From JAGNLA01 sp964472265 (GTDB taxonomy: Bacteria > Caldisericota > Caldisericia > JAAYUI01): 16,191 bases of DNA. The position numbers and the translations under genes are program-made. Shown here one piece after another: positions 1-7,399 of the stretch (within the stretch, counting starts at the first letter, position 1; each line of letters begins with the position of its first letter). Under the pieces are notes generated by a model. It did no database searches, was not told where the DNA came from, and saw only the letters and a list, made by a program, of their open reading frames with translations. The DNA lies in NCBI GenBank assembly GCA_964472265.1, contig CAYYJO010000045.1, positions 1 to 16,191 on the forward strand, in the 5' to 3' direction.

Positions 1-221
1 ACAGCGGATTTTTTACAGGAGTGCTCTTCGGAGCGGCAGTCGGTTTTCTTCTTGGTGTGCTCTTTGCACCTGCAAAAGGTGATGAAACCAGAAAAGTAAT
101 CGCTGACAAGTCGAAGGAAGTTGCCGATGACCTTAAGTCGAGAACAGAAGAAGTCATCGAGAGACTCAAAGCCAAGATCAACGCAAAGGGCGAGCTTGTT
201 GAGGATTCAGAGCTCCACTAG
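1..221 (+). CDS. YtxH domain protein, 5' end outside window
   Basis: This is the 3' part of a small envelope protein of the YtxH (PF12732-like) family. The frame is open from base 3 with no stop, and the residues before the internal GTG at 21 (SGFFTG) continue the family's glycine-rich membrane segment, so the true start lies upstream of the window. The GTG at 21 has a GGA directly against it, which is too close to be a ribosome binding site. The visible part has one hydrophobic helix ending in the family motif FAPAKGDETR, then a charged helical, probably coiled-coil tail of about 40 residues. YtxH proteins are often stress-associated, but their molecular role is not settled. The stop TAG (219-221) shares its last base with the GTG start of the transporter gene, so the two are translationally coupled. 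Confidence 0.8.
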   Translation, partial: SGFFTGVLFGAAVGFLLGVLFAPAKGDETRKVIADKSKEVADDLKSRTEEVIERLKAKINAKGELVEDSELH

Positions 222-1420
222 TGCTTAAGATCTCAAAGGGGGATTTTGAAATCTTCCTGAAAATTGTGGTAATGATTGCGGTAATCGTTGGAGCCGCTTT
301 TTTGCTCTACATCTTGTGGCTCCTTCGATCCGTTGTCATTTTGTTTCTCATCTCGCTGGTGCTGGTTTTCCTGCTGCGACCTGCAGTTGACTGGTTTTCA
401 AAAGGATCGGTCAAGTTTAAAAAGGGAAAAACCATCAATATCAGGATTCCAAGAATCATATCTATTCTGCTTGTTTTTGCGCTTGTTTTCATTCTGCTGT
501 TCTTTATTGTAACACCAATCATTAACCTGATGATTGCCCAGGCAAATTCACTGTTTCAAAACATCGACAAGATTACCGGCTCAATCTCTGATTGGGCTGA
601 AAAAATCTTCAAGGTCAACAACGCTCAGATTCAAAGCTATATTGACACCATCCAAAGCAATCTCCAGGATTTTCTTGTCAGTACCATCAAAAGTTTGCCC
701 GGACTGCTACAGAGCATCTTCACAACTTTTGCCGGCTACGTCTTCAATGCTTTCATAATATTGATCATAACAATCTTTTTCCTGCTTGACTGGGACAAGA
801 TCAATCTGGTTCTGTTCTCCCTACTCCCCCAGAAAACTGCAGACACAGCCAGGGGGCTCCTGGGCGCCGTCTATAAGCAGATTTGGGCGTACATCAAGGC
901 TCAGGCGTCGCTGTCGTTCATGATCGGCACTCTCATCGCCATTCTTTCATTCATCCTTGGTTCTGAAGCATTCCTCATCATTGGGATCGTTGTTGCCCTT
1001 GGAGAAATGGTTCCCTATATCGGCCCGATTGTCTCCTTCTCGGTTGGCTTTCTTCTTGTGCTGTTCACAGCAATTTCTCCACCCGCAAACCTTTCGCTTC
1101 TGGCCTGGTATTCAGTCGGATTCCTTGTGATCGAACAGATTCTGGCGCAGGCGGTTGCAGCTCCTCTGATAGCCAAGAAAGCAAACACTCACCCTCTCCT
1201 TGTAATTCTTGTCATGTTCAGTTTTGCAACACTGTTCTCCCCGTATGCCGTGCTTTTGGCTGTGCCATTCCTGGTTTTTGCCAGAGCCATCTTCTCATAT
1301 CTTATCTCTGAAAAAAAGGTGCTTGAAAAGCTTGGAATCGCTCTTGAGCCAACAACTCCGCCACTCTCGCCGCTCATCTCAAAACTGCGAAAGCCTTTCG
1401 GCAAGTCAGAAAATAAATGA
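221..1420 (+). CDS. AI-2E family (PerM/YdiK-like) membrane transporter
   Basis: This encodes a 399-residue polytopic inner-membrane protein of the AI-2E transporter family (PF01594). The pattern fits the family: N-terminal hydrophobic helices (about residues 10-55), a helix near 80-110, a long amphipathic soluble segment (about 110-170) and a C-terminal block of helices with the conserved EMVPYIGPI motif at about 262-270. Length is typical (350-400). Family members have been linked to export of autoinducer-2, to Na+/H+ exchange or to general permease roles, so the substrate cannot be inferred from sequence. It starts with GTG overlapping the stop of the YtxH-like gene by one base, and its stop overlaps the next gene by four (ATGA). 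The cytoplasmic C-terminus is short, basic and proline-containing. Confidence 0.88.
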   Translation: MLKISKGDFEIFLKIVVMIAVIVGAAFLLYILWLLRSVVILFLISLVLVFLLRPAVDWFSKGSVKFKKGKTINIRIPRIISILLVFALVFILLFFIVTPIINLMIAQANSLFQNIDKITGSISDWAEKIFKVNNAQIQSYIDTIQSNLQDFLVSTIKSLPGLLQSIFTTFAGYVFNAFIILIITIFFLLDWDKINLVLFSLLPQKTADTARGLLGAVYKQIWAYIKAQASLSFMIGTLIAILSFILGSEAFLIIGIVVALGEMVPYIGPIVSFSVGFLLVLFTAISPPANLSLLAWYSVGFLVIEQILAQAVAAPLIAKKANTHPLLVILVMFSFATLFSPYAVLLAVPFLVFARAIFSYLISEKKVLEKLGIALEPTTPPLSPLISKLRKPFGKSENK

Positions 1421-2217
1421 TCGATGCCATCATAACCGATCTGGACGGAACGCTGCTCTCTCCAGACGGAACTATATCCCTTGCCAACAAGAAAATCCTT
1501 AAATATGCAATGTCTCATGGCGTTAGAGTCATCCTTGCCTCGGGCAGGCGTTACCTTTCCACCGAGAAATTCGCCAGGGAACTCGATCTGGACGAATTCA
1601 TCATCGCCTATTCCGGCGCATGGGTGAAAAAAACTTCGGCTCTTTCACCGATAATAAAATACGAAATGCCCTACGAAGCCTCAGTTGAGTACATGCAAGA
1701 TGTTAGGGGAAAAGTTGATCTTTGCGGTGTTTATCTGGATGACACCTTTTATGTGGAACAGAAAAATGATTGCCTTGAACGTTATGAAGCCAAGTCACAC
1801 CTAAAAGCTGTTGAAGTATCCGATGTTTGTGAGTTCCTGATGGGTGAAAAGCGCAACCCGACCAAGATTTTTACCCTTGCCAAACCGGAGATTCTTGAGA
1901 TAATCACAACAGAGATGCGTGAAAGGTTTGAAGGGATTCTCGATTTCGTAAAATCATGGGAAACCTATCTTGAGGTTGGCCCGATAGGCGTTTCAAAGGG
2001 CTCTTCGCTCCTTGAGCTTGCCAGACGTGAAAACCTCGACCTTTCAAACTGTGTGTTTTTTGGAGATCAGGAAAATGACATCTCCGCCATGGAAGTGGTG
2101 GGCATCTCCGTGGCAATGGGCAACGCCACTTTGGAAGTCAAACAAAAGGCGACAATGATTGCACCTCCGAACTTTGAGGACGGTGTGGCCAAAGTCCTCG
2201 AAAGGATAATGGGATGA
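1417..2217 (+). CDS. Cof-type HAD-superfamily IIB phosphatase
   Basis: This 266-residue soluble protein has all four HAD motifs. Motif I is DLDGT (nucleophile D8, acid D10). Motif II is the serine of ILASGRR (S42). Motif III is K194 in VSKGSSL. Motif IV is GDQEND (D217, D221), which binds Mg2+. The C2-type cap lies between about residues 85 and 185, giving the Cof/YbiV/YidA type. These enzymes dephosphorylate small metabolites such as sugar phosphates and FMN; substrate cannot be predicted here. The ATG overlaps the stop of the transporter gene (ATGA at 1417-1420) without a clear Shine-Dalgarno site, which suggests translational coupling. Its own stop overlaps the next gene in the same way. 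Confidence 0.9.
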   Translation: MIDAIITDLDGTLLSPDGTISLANKKILKYAMSHGVRVILASGRRYLSTEKFARELDLDEFIIAYSGAWVKKTSALSPIIKYEMPYEASVEYMQDVRGKVDLCGVYLDDTFYVEQKNDCLERYEAKSHLKAVEVSDVCEFLMGEKRNPTKIFTLAKPEILEIITTEMRERFEGILDFVKSWETYLEVGPIGVSKGSSLLELARRENLDLSNCVFFGDQENDISAMEVVGISVAMGNATLEVKQKATMIAPPNFEDGVAKVLERIMG

Positions 2218-3908
2218 GAAAACTGATGCTTCTCCTGTGCCTGTGCCTTCTTCCACTGCCGGCACTGGCTGCTGACGGTACAGTTTCCGTAAAGCCAATA
2301 GAAAAATCTGTTCAAGTGGGCGACATCGTAAAAGTCGACATCAGGGCGGCAGGGCTTGCCAATCTCTACTCTGTCAAATACGAGGTTGTCTTTGAAAACA
2401 GGATCATCACCTTCAAGGAACTTGAACTTGGCAGCCTTCTTGCCAACGACCCAAAGCCAATAGCAAACTACACCGTCAAAAAAGACGGAGACAAGTCAAG
2501 AATAATCTTTGGTACGTCGTTTACCAACATAAAAAACAAATTCCCTGAATCAGGCACGTTTTTCACCATCCAGTTCAAGGCAATTGACTCATCAAAGGCA
2601 TCACCGATAAAAATTGAAAAGATTGAAGGCAGGGATTATCGTTTTGACATTGTAAACCTGAACGTTGAAAACTCGGAAATCGCTGTAACCGCACTACCGA
2701 CAAAGCCAAATCTTGTGATTGACCCTAAAGAGCTTGATTTTGGAACTCTCAGATCAGGTGAATCCAAAACGCTCAAATCGCACATCAGCAATGACGCAAA
2801 GGCTGGGCTCAAGGGCACAATCGAGCCTGACAACACATGGATTGAGGTTGATCCGGCAAAGTTCGACAAGGACGAATTCGATGTAACAATCACGGTCAAA
2901 CCGGTTGACGGCCTGCTCCTGAATAAACAGCACATCGGCTATGTCCAGGTGGTAACAAACGGTGGCTCCCAGTCAATCAGATGCCGTTTCTACTATCAGG
3001 AGACCGCAATCGACGACCTCCCGCCAGACCTTACCATAACAGAACCAACCGACAAGGTACTCCTCAACAAGTCGGCGATCCGCATCAAAGGCAGAACAAA
3101 CCCGGGTGTGGCAATCTTCGTCGGCAACAACGCCAAGGAAGTGGGTGAAGACGGCTCCTTTGATTTCCCGTACGACCTCCATGAAGGCGACAACACAATC
3201 ACGGTCACAGCCAAAAAGGATACCGGAAAAACGACAGACAAAACCATTGTCATCACCCTCGACTCAATGCCCCCTCCACTAAACGTGAAAGACCCTGGCG
3301 AAACAGTTCACACCAGCCCGATATGGATTGAAGGCGCGACAGAGAAAACAGCAACCATCAAAGTTGGTGGAAAACCGATTAAACCGGACAGCAACGGCAA
3401 CTTCAGAATCTCTTTCGACCTCAAGGCTGGAGAGAATCATCTTGAGATCATCGCTGTTGACCAGGCAGGAAACTCGACACCATGGGGCAAAGTGGTCAAG
3501 TTCGTCCCCCAGGAAACCATAAGCATAAAAATGTGGGTTGGTAAACCCGAAGCATACATCAATGGCGAACTCAGGTATCTTGAAGTTCCGCCAACGGTTG
3601 TGGGCGGCAGAACCTTCGTTCCGCTTCGCTTCGTTTCTGAAAACTTCAGGGCCGACGTGAAATGGGATCCAGACACCAGATCAGTCACCGTTCACGGGCA
3701 GAACCACTCCTGCACTGTTTTCATCGATTCCAAGAACGCATTCCTGGACGGCATTCCAAAACTGCTTGAAGCTGCACCGTTCATCAAGAATGGAAAATCC
3801 ATGGTTCCACTCAGATTTATCTCGCAAGATACGCTCTCGGCAACCATCCTTTGGGATGACAACGAAAAGCGAATAGACCTGACTCTGGTAATCGACATAA
3901 AACAGTGA
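2214..3908 (+). CDS. Exported cohesin / Ig-like / stalk-domain protein
   Basis: This 564-residue secreted protein is modular. Residues 1-19 are a signal peptide ending ALA. About 22-160 resemble a cohesin domain (VGDIVKVDI near its start). About 165-262 form an ASH-like Ig fold starting IDPKELDFGTLRSGES. About 268-350 and 353-434 are two glucodextranase-B/Big_9-like repeats, each with the pattern I-GxT...G-F...L-GxNxIxVxAxD. About 440-564 form a copper amine oxidase N-terminal-like (PF07833) domain, with two copies of the VPLRF signature (GGRTFVPLRF and GKSMVPLRF). No catalytic residues of an oxidase are present; in bacteria this domain is a surface stalk module. A role in adhesion or cell-surface scaffolding is inferred. 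A Shine-Dalgarno AAAGGA lies at 2201-2206, and the start overlaps the HAD gene stop (ATGA). Confidence 0.85.
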   Translation: MRKLMLLLCLCLLPLPALAADGTVSVKPIEKSVQVGDIVKVDIRAAGLANLYSVKYEVVFENRIITFKELELGSLLANDPKPIANYTVKKDGDKSRIIFGTSFTNIKNKFPESGTFFTIQFKAIDSSKASPIKIEKIEGRDYRFDIVNLNVENSEIAVTALPTKPNLVIDPKELDFGTLRSGESKTLKSHISNDAKAGLKGTIEPDNTWIEVDPAKFDKDEFDVTITVKPVDGLLLNKQHIGYVQVVTNGGSQSIRCRFYYQETAIDDLPPDLTITEPTDKVLLNKSAIRIKGRTNPGVAIFVGNNAKEVGEDGSFDFPYDLHEGDNTITVTAKKDTGKTTDKTIVITLDSMPPPLNVKDPGETVHTSPIWIEGATEKTATIKVGGKPIKPDSNGNFRISFDLKAGENHLEIIAVDQAGNSTPWGKVVKFVPQETISIKMWVGKPEAYINGELRYLEVPPTVVGGRTFVPLRFVSENFRADVKWDPDTRSVTVHGQNHSCTVFIDSKNAFLDGIPKLLEAAPFIKNGKSMVPLRFISQDTLSATILWDDNEKRIDLTLVIDIKQ

Positions 3909-4798
3909 GGGCTTCATACGGTTCGCTTCAGCTGCTGGGTCTTAAGCCCGGCGGGTACCCGTTTTCACCACGGGCGGTCTTCCTGCTCATTGGAGATGCA
4001 TGTGAAGGCGGATGCCTTTTTTGCCCGCAATCATCAGGCAGCCCCGAAAAGCTTTCAAGGGTCACCTGGCCTGAGGTTGAGGAAGCAAATGTTATTGATG
4101 CAATCCTGAAGACCAAAATTGACCGCGTCTGCATCCAGGCCACAAAATCGTCGACAACAAAAATTGAAGTTTTGAGACTCCTGAAAAAGATCGGTGAGGC
4201 TACCATCGCTCCAATCTCGGTCTCAATGCACATCGAAACCTTCGAGGATGCACGGGAACTTCTTGAGGCTAGTGCGGCAAACGTAAGCATGGCGCTTGAC
4301 ACGGCGACCGAGGAGCTGAGTCAGCAGATCAAGCACAAGCCGATACTGCAAACCATTGACCTCCTCATTAAAACTGCATCATTTTACCCCGGGCAGGTTA
4401 CAACACACCTCATCGCAGGACTTGGAGAAACCCAAGAAGAGCTTGTTGAGCTTGCCAGAGTGCTTATCAGGGCAAACGTCTGTGTCTCGCTCTTCGCCTT
4501 CACACCCATTCCGGGAACACCGCTTGAAAACATTCGGCAACCAGAGCTTTCCATCTACAGGCAGATTCAGGCTGCACTGGCACTCATCAGAAAAGACCAC
4601 GACTGGAAAATCACTTACAACCACGGATTTATCATCGATCTTGGCGATTATAAACCACACCTCAAGCAGTCCGACTTCCAGAACCCGGGATGTCGTGGCT
4701 GCAACAGACCTTATTACAACGAAAAACCAGGCGGAATAATTTACAACCACCCAAACCCCCCGGACATGGAACAGATCATCAAGGAGATAGGCTTATGA
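3905..4798 (+). CDS. Radical SAM protein, CX3CX2C plus C-terminal CxxC
   Basis: This 297-residue protein carries the radical SAM cluster motif CX3CX2C at C33, C37 and C40 (DACEGGCLFC), which binds the [4Fe-4S] cluster that cleaves S-adenosylmethionine. A glycine-rich SAM-contact segment, HLIAGLGETQEE, lies at about residue 170, followed by a BioB/Elp3-like FTPIPGTPLE strand. A second pair of cysteines, C263 and C266 (GCRGCNRPYYNE), near the C-terminus could help bind an auxiliary cluster. The overall look is of a biotin-synthase-like or LipS-like enzyme, but no partner gene such as a second lipoyl synthase subunit or lipoate ligase is nearby, so the substrate is unassigned. The GTG start overlaps the upstream stop by four bases (GTGA) and has no clear Shine-Dalgarno site. 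The stop overlaps the lipoprotein gene start. Confidence 0.82.
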   Translation: MRASYGSLQLLGLKPGGYPFSPRAVFLLIGDACEGGCLFCPQSSGSPEKLSRVTWPEVEEANVIDAILKTKIDRVCIQATKSSTTKIEVLRLLKKIGEATIAPISVSMHIETFEDARELLEASAANVSMALDTATEELSQQIKHKPILQTIDLLIKTASFYPGQVTTHLIAGLGETQEELVELARVLIRANVCVSLFAFTPIPGTPLENIRQPELSIYRQIQAALALIRKDHDWKITYNHGFIIDLGDYKPHLKQSDFQNPGCRGCNRPYYNEKPGGIIYNHPNPPDMEQIIKEIGL

Positions 4799-6000
4799 AA
4801 AAGCTTTCAGTCGTTTTCTGCATCGTGCTTGCTTTGGCAGGCCTTGCCGGTTGCGGTCAGCAAAAAGCGGACTTACCAAAACTTTCAATTGCTGTCAACT
4901 GGAAAACCCTGAAACAGTCAATCATTTACGCCTGTGTTAAGCCGCAGGCATGGAACATGCCACAGAAGCCTGACCTCCCAAACCCTGAAATCAACATAAA
5001 AGAGATGTTCCCACCCCTTTCGACCATAGACTCACTCGCAGTTTCCGAAGGAACAGCCGGAAAAATCAAGTCAGTTTCAGACATCATCGAGAAGAGGAAA
5101 GATGAGTTCACAAACCTGGTTTTAGGGAGCCTCAAATCCTGGGATTTGGACAAACTCGCACTCAGAGCCGACAACATCGCAAACATCATGCATGTTGACC
5201 AACCGTTCAGGGAAATCGTCATCCAGCCTGACCCTGTAATGCTCTGGGGGCTCAACAGGATTACAATCGATGGCGACAAGGCAACAATCATAGTCCCAAC
5301 TTACATTAGTGATGATAACTTCGATTCAGCTTTCACAAACGCCCTCATTAATTTCGGGATGAAAGACAAAAACCCGGATACCTCAAGAATAGATGAATTC
5401 TGCAAACGAAACGGCGCATTCCTGCCAGCATGGGAGCAGTTCACCTGTGACCTGGCTTTTGCAATGTCCACCTGGCTTTCTGGCACGGTTGAACCGGACT
5501 ATCGCTCGTTCATCCTCAAATCGTCACTCGAATTCGGTCACATCTTTACACCGCAAACCTCGCAGTGGGCAGGCAATTTTTACCAGTTCCTTGGAAACAC
5601 AAACCTGCAGGAAGTCGTGGACAACGCTCTCATCGACTGCGAAAACCCGCTCTACCAGAAGCTTTATGACAGACTCAAAAACTCTGCATGGATGGGGCTG
5701 ACGGTAACCGACACAAAAGAAGGTGTTGCTGCCAACGCTTTTGGATCAGAAGAAGCCACAAACTCAGGCTTGCTCAAGGGTGACATCATCTTTGACATTG
5801 ATTCTATACCAATAAAGGCAGTCTGGAACGTACAAAACATCATGTACGACAAGGCACCGGGCGATGAAATAATAATAAAAATAATCAGGGATGAAGACAA
5901 AGGCGATGCAAAATCGCTTACAAAACTGGGTTCTGAAAACGGAAAGATAATGCTCGCCTACAAACTCAAGCTTGTGGCAAAGCACAAGCCATCGATCTAG
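4795..6000 (+). CDS. PDZ-domain lipoprotein
   Basis: This is a 401-residue predicted lipoprotein. The frame is open upstream to 4690, but the ATG at 4795 is chosen for two reasons: it has a strong AAGGAG at 4781-4786, and it begins a lipoprotein signal MKKLSVVFCIVLALAGLAGC with lipidated C20. Residues 25-295 match no family I recognise; they are rich in Trp, Asp and Asn and probably globular. About 298-395 form a PDZ fold (GLTVTDTKEGVAANAFGSEEA, then SGLLKGDIIFDID, then PGDEIIIKIIRD). There is no serine protease triad, so this is a PDZ-only binding protein rather than an HtrA/DegP enzyme. It is the last gene of the + strand operon. Its stop TAG lies within a CTAG shared with the stop of the facing gene. 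Confidence 0.85.
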   Translation: MKKLSVVFCIVLALAGLAGCGQQKADLPKLSIAVNWKTLKQSIIYACVKPQAWNMPQKPDLPNPEINIKEMFPPLSTIDSLAVSEGTAGKIKSVSDIIEKRKDEFTNLVLGSLKSWDLDKLALRADNIANIMHVDQPFREIVIQPDPVMLWGLNRITIDGDKATIIVPTYISDDNFDSAFTNALINFGMKDKNPDTSRIDEFCKRNGAFLPAWEQFTCDLAFAMSTWLSGTVEPDYRSFILKSSLEFGHIFTPQTSQWAGNFYQFLGNTNLQEVVDNALIDCENPLYQKLYDRLKNSAWMGLTVTDTKEGVAANAFGSEEATNSGLLKGDIIFDIDSIPIKAVWNVQNIMYDKAPGDEIIIKIIRDEDKGDAKSLTKLGSENGKIMLAYKLKLVAKHKPSI

Positions 6001-6701
6001 AACTTCACTTCCTCTGCAGTTTGCGTTGTTGGAACTGAAAGACCCAGGAAATTTCTCATAATAACTTCTCCAAACCAGAAACCTGGCACAGGAAGTTCAG
6101 GATGGAATTGTAAACCATAGATCGGTTTGGTCTTGTGACGGATGCCTGCAATTATCTCGTAAGATGTTCTGGTTTCGCCAAGCTTTACAAACCCTTCAGG
6201 CACCTTTGATATTGACCAGCTGTGCCGCACTGCAACCAGGAAACCGGCCATTGGAACCGATTTGAAAACCGGATCCTGGGCGCTTGAAATAATTGGCAGA
6301 AATGTTGCGTTGCCTTGACCACCCTTGAAATCCATCCTTATCGTCCTATCCCAGACGGTTGAAATCAATTGATGACCGTAGCAGATCCCAAGCATTGGAA
6401 TGCCTGATTCTTCCAGCACCTGTCTTGAAAGCGTTCTGAATCCTGCCGGGTCGCCAACATGATCGGGCGAACCTGAGAAGATTATTGATTTATCAGTTTT
6501 TAGTATCTGGTCAGTTGAAAACACGGACTCACAATTTGTTGTTGGAATCTCTGAGAACTTGAACGGATGGAGCGGAATTCCCTGCCTTGTAACCCTCACC
6601 ATTCTGATGGTTTCAGGATCAACAAGGTTTCTGACTGCAGAAACCAGAGAATTCAGATGGCGAGTGCCAAAATCAACAATCAAAACTTTCTGTGAACCCA
6701 T
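5997..6701 (-). CDS. Class I glutamine amidotransferase-like protein
   Basis: This 234-residue single-domain protein has the class I glutamine amidotransferase triad: C107 in GICYGHQ, and H200 and E202 in FHPE. These enzymes hydrolyse glutamine and pass ammonia to a synthetase partner. The nucleophile context is close to the GMP synthase glutaminase domain (GuaA-N), but the ATP pyrophosphatase half is missing and no synthetase is adjacent. A stand-alone glutaminase subunit or a glutamine/gamma-glutamyl hydrolase is possible. The ATG at 6701 has no Shine-Dalgarno site. Instead, a promoter -10 lies seven bases upstream, so the mRNA is predicted to be leaderless. The gene faces the PDZ lipoprotein gene and overlaps it by the palindromic CTAG at 5997-6000. 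Confidence 0.82.
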   Translation of the reverse strand: MGSQKVLIVDFGTRHLNSLVSAVRNLVDPETIRMVRVTRQGIPLHPFKFSEIPTTNCESVFSTDQILKTDKSIIFSGSPDHVGDPAGFRTLSRQVLEESGIPMLGICYGHQLISTVWDRTIRMDFKGGQGNATFLPIISSAQDPVFKSVPMAGFLVAVRHSWSISKVPEGFVKLGETRTSYEIIAGIRHKTKPIYGLQFHPELPVPGFWFGEVIMRNFLGLSVPTTQTAEEVKF

Positions 6702-6708
6702 GTTTAAA

Positions 6709-6736
6709 ATTATCGGCGCTTTTAAAGCCTGTTCAA
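6709..6736 (-). promoter_or_regulatory. Promoter of amidotransferase gene, leaderless layout
   Basis: Read on the minus strand, a -35 TTGAAC (6736-6731) is followed by 16 bases and a -10 GATAAT (6714-6709, five of six consensus bases). Seven bases separate the -10 from the ATG at 6701. A start of transcription at the usual distance would fall on the start codon itself. Confidence 0.55.
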
Positions 6737-6809
6737 GTGTGGAAAATTAAGATTTGGTCAATGATTGAAAGGATTCTCAATGGCTTGATTTTATTACTTT
6801 TAAACAATA

Positions 6810-6841
6810 AGCCCCGACAATCTGCCGGGGCTGTGTTTTTT
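6810..6841. terminator. Hairpin terminator, possibly bidirectional
   Basis: AGCCCCG (6810-6816) pairs with CGGGGCT (6826-6832) around a 9-base loop. On the minus strand it lies 18 bases past the stop of the lipoprotein gene at 6851 and is followed by a T-rich run (TTATTGTTT). On the plus strand it is followed by GTG and six T's. It can therefore end the minus-strand lipoprotein operon. It could also stop plus-strand transcripts that run out of the 1-6000 operon, antisense through the amidotransferase gene. Confidence 0.75.
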
Positions 6842-6850
6842 GGTTATTCT

Positions 6851-7381
6851 TTAAAGAGTGAACTCTGCCTTGCTGTTTCCGAGGAAGTCGAGTGAATTGA
6901 TCTCCATCTTCAGCCCAGTGATGGTGAAATTCGCGTCACCGTCTACCTTGAAGAAAAACTCGCCCTTAAGCTCTTTGCCAGGCGCAAGCTTTTCGTTGAG
7001 CACACCATCAGCAAACAGCTCATTGTCGACCGTTGTGTCAGGTGCAAGGTAAAGTTTCCCACCTGCGAGAACGGAGTTATAATCAACTTCAGATGCACCG
7101 TTGTTTTTTACCGTGTAGGCAACGTGGACATAAACCTTGCCTGCTTCTTCGCCCATTGCAATGCCACCAATAGTTGACTCTTTTACAACCTCGGCTTTTG
7201 TGATGAGATACTCAAGGTCGCCGAACATTACCGGCTGGTAGGCTGTCGGCTCAGTCGTCACTTCACCACCGGCTGTTGTCGTGCCGCCATCGTCCTTTAT
7301 CGGCTCTTCCTTCTCACCGCAGGCAGCAAATACAAATGATACCGCAAGCACCAGAACAATCATCCATACAAATTTCTTCAT
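6851..7381 (-). CDS. DUF4352-like lipoprotein (paralog 1)
   Basis: This is a 176-residue predicted lipoprotein. The ATG at 7381 is preferred over the in-frame TTG directly before it, because AAAGGAGG (7394-7387) sits five bases upstream of the ATG. The signal MKKFVWMIVLVLAVSFVFAAC has lipobox FAAC with lipidated C21. A low-complexity Glu/Gly/Thr linker follows (about 22-45), then one domain of about 130 residues resembling DUF4352 (PF11611, a telokin-like Ig fold): FGDLEYLITKAEVV, then VYVHVAYTVKNNG, then PGKELKGEFFFKVDGD. Such domains sit on the outer side of the membrane and have no known catalytic role. It is the second gene of a two-gene operon, 18 bases after its paralog, and its end is marked by a hairpin terminator. 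Confidence 0.83.
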   Translation of the reverse strand: MKKFVWMIVLVLAVSFVFAACGEKEEPIKDDGGTTTAGGEVTTEPTAYQPVMFGDLEYLITKAEVVKESTIGGIAMGEEAGKVYVHVAYTVKNNGASEVDYNSVLAGGKLYLAPDTTVDNELFADGVLNEKLAPGKELKGEFFFKVDGDANFTITGLKMEINSLDFLGNSKAEFTL

Positions 7382-7399
7382 CAAGTCCTCCTTTGACTT

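Noticed and set aside
21..23. GTG at 21 as the start of the YtxH-like gene
   Set aside because: The frame is open to the window edge, the residues before it continue the family motif, and the only GGA lies directly against the GTG.
2214..3908. Copper amine oxidase or cellulosome function
   Set aside because: Only the N-terminal stalk-type domain is present, without the catalytic oxidase domain, and no dockerin or glycoside hydrolase is nearby.
4690..4794. Longer N-terminus for the PDZ lipoprotein
   Set aside because: It would overlap the radical SAM gene by more than 100 bases and put a charged stretch before the lipoprotein signal; ATG 4795 has a strong ribosome binding site.
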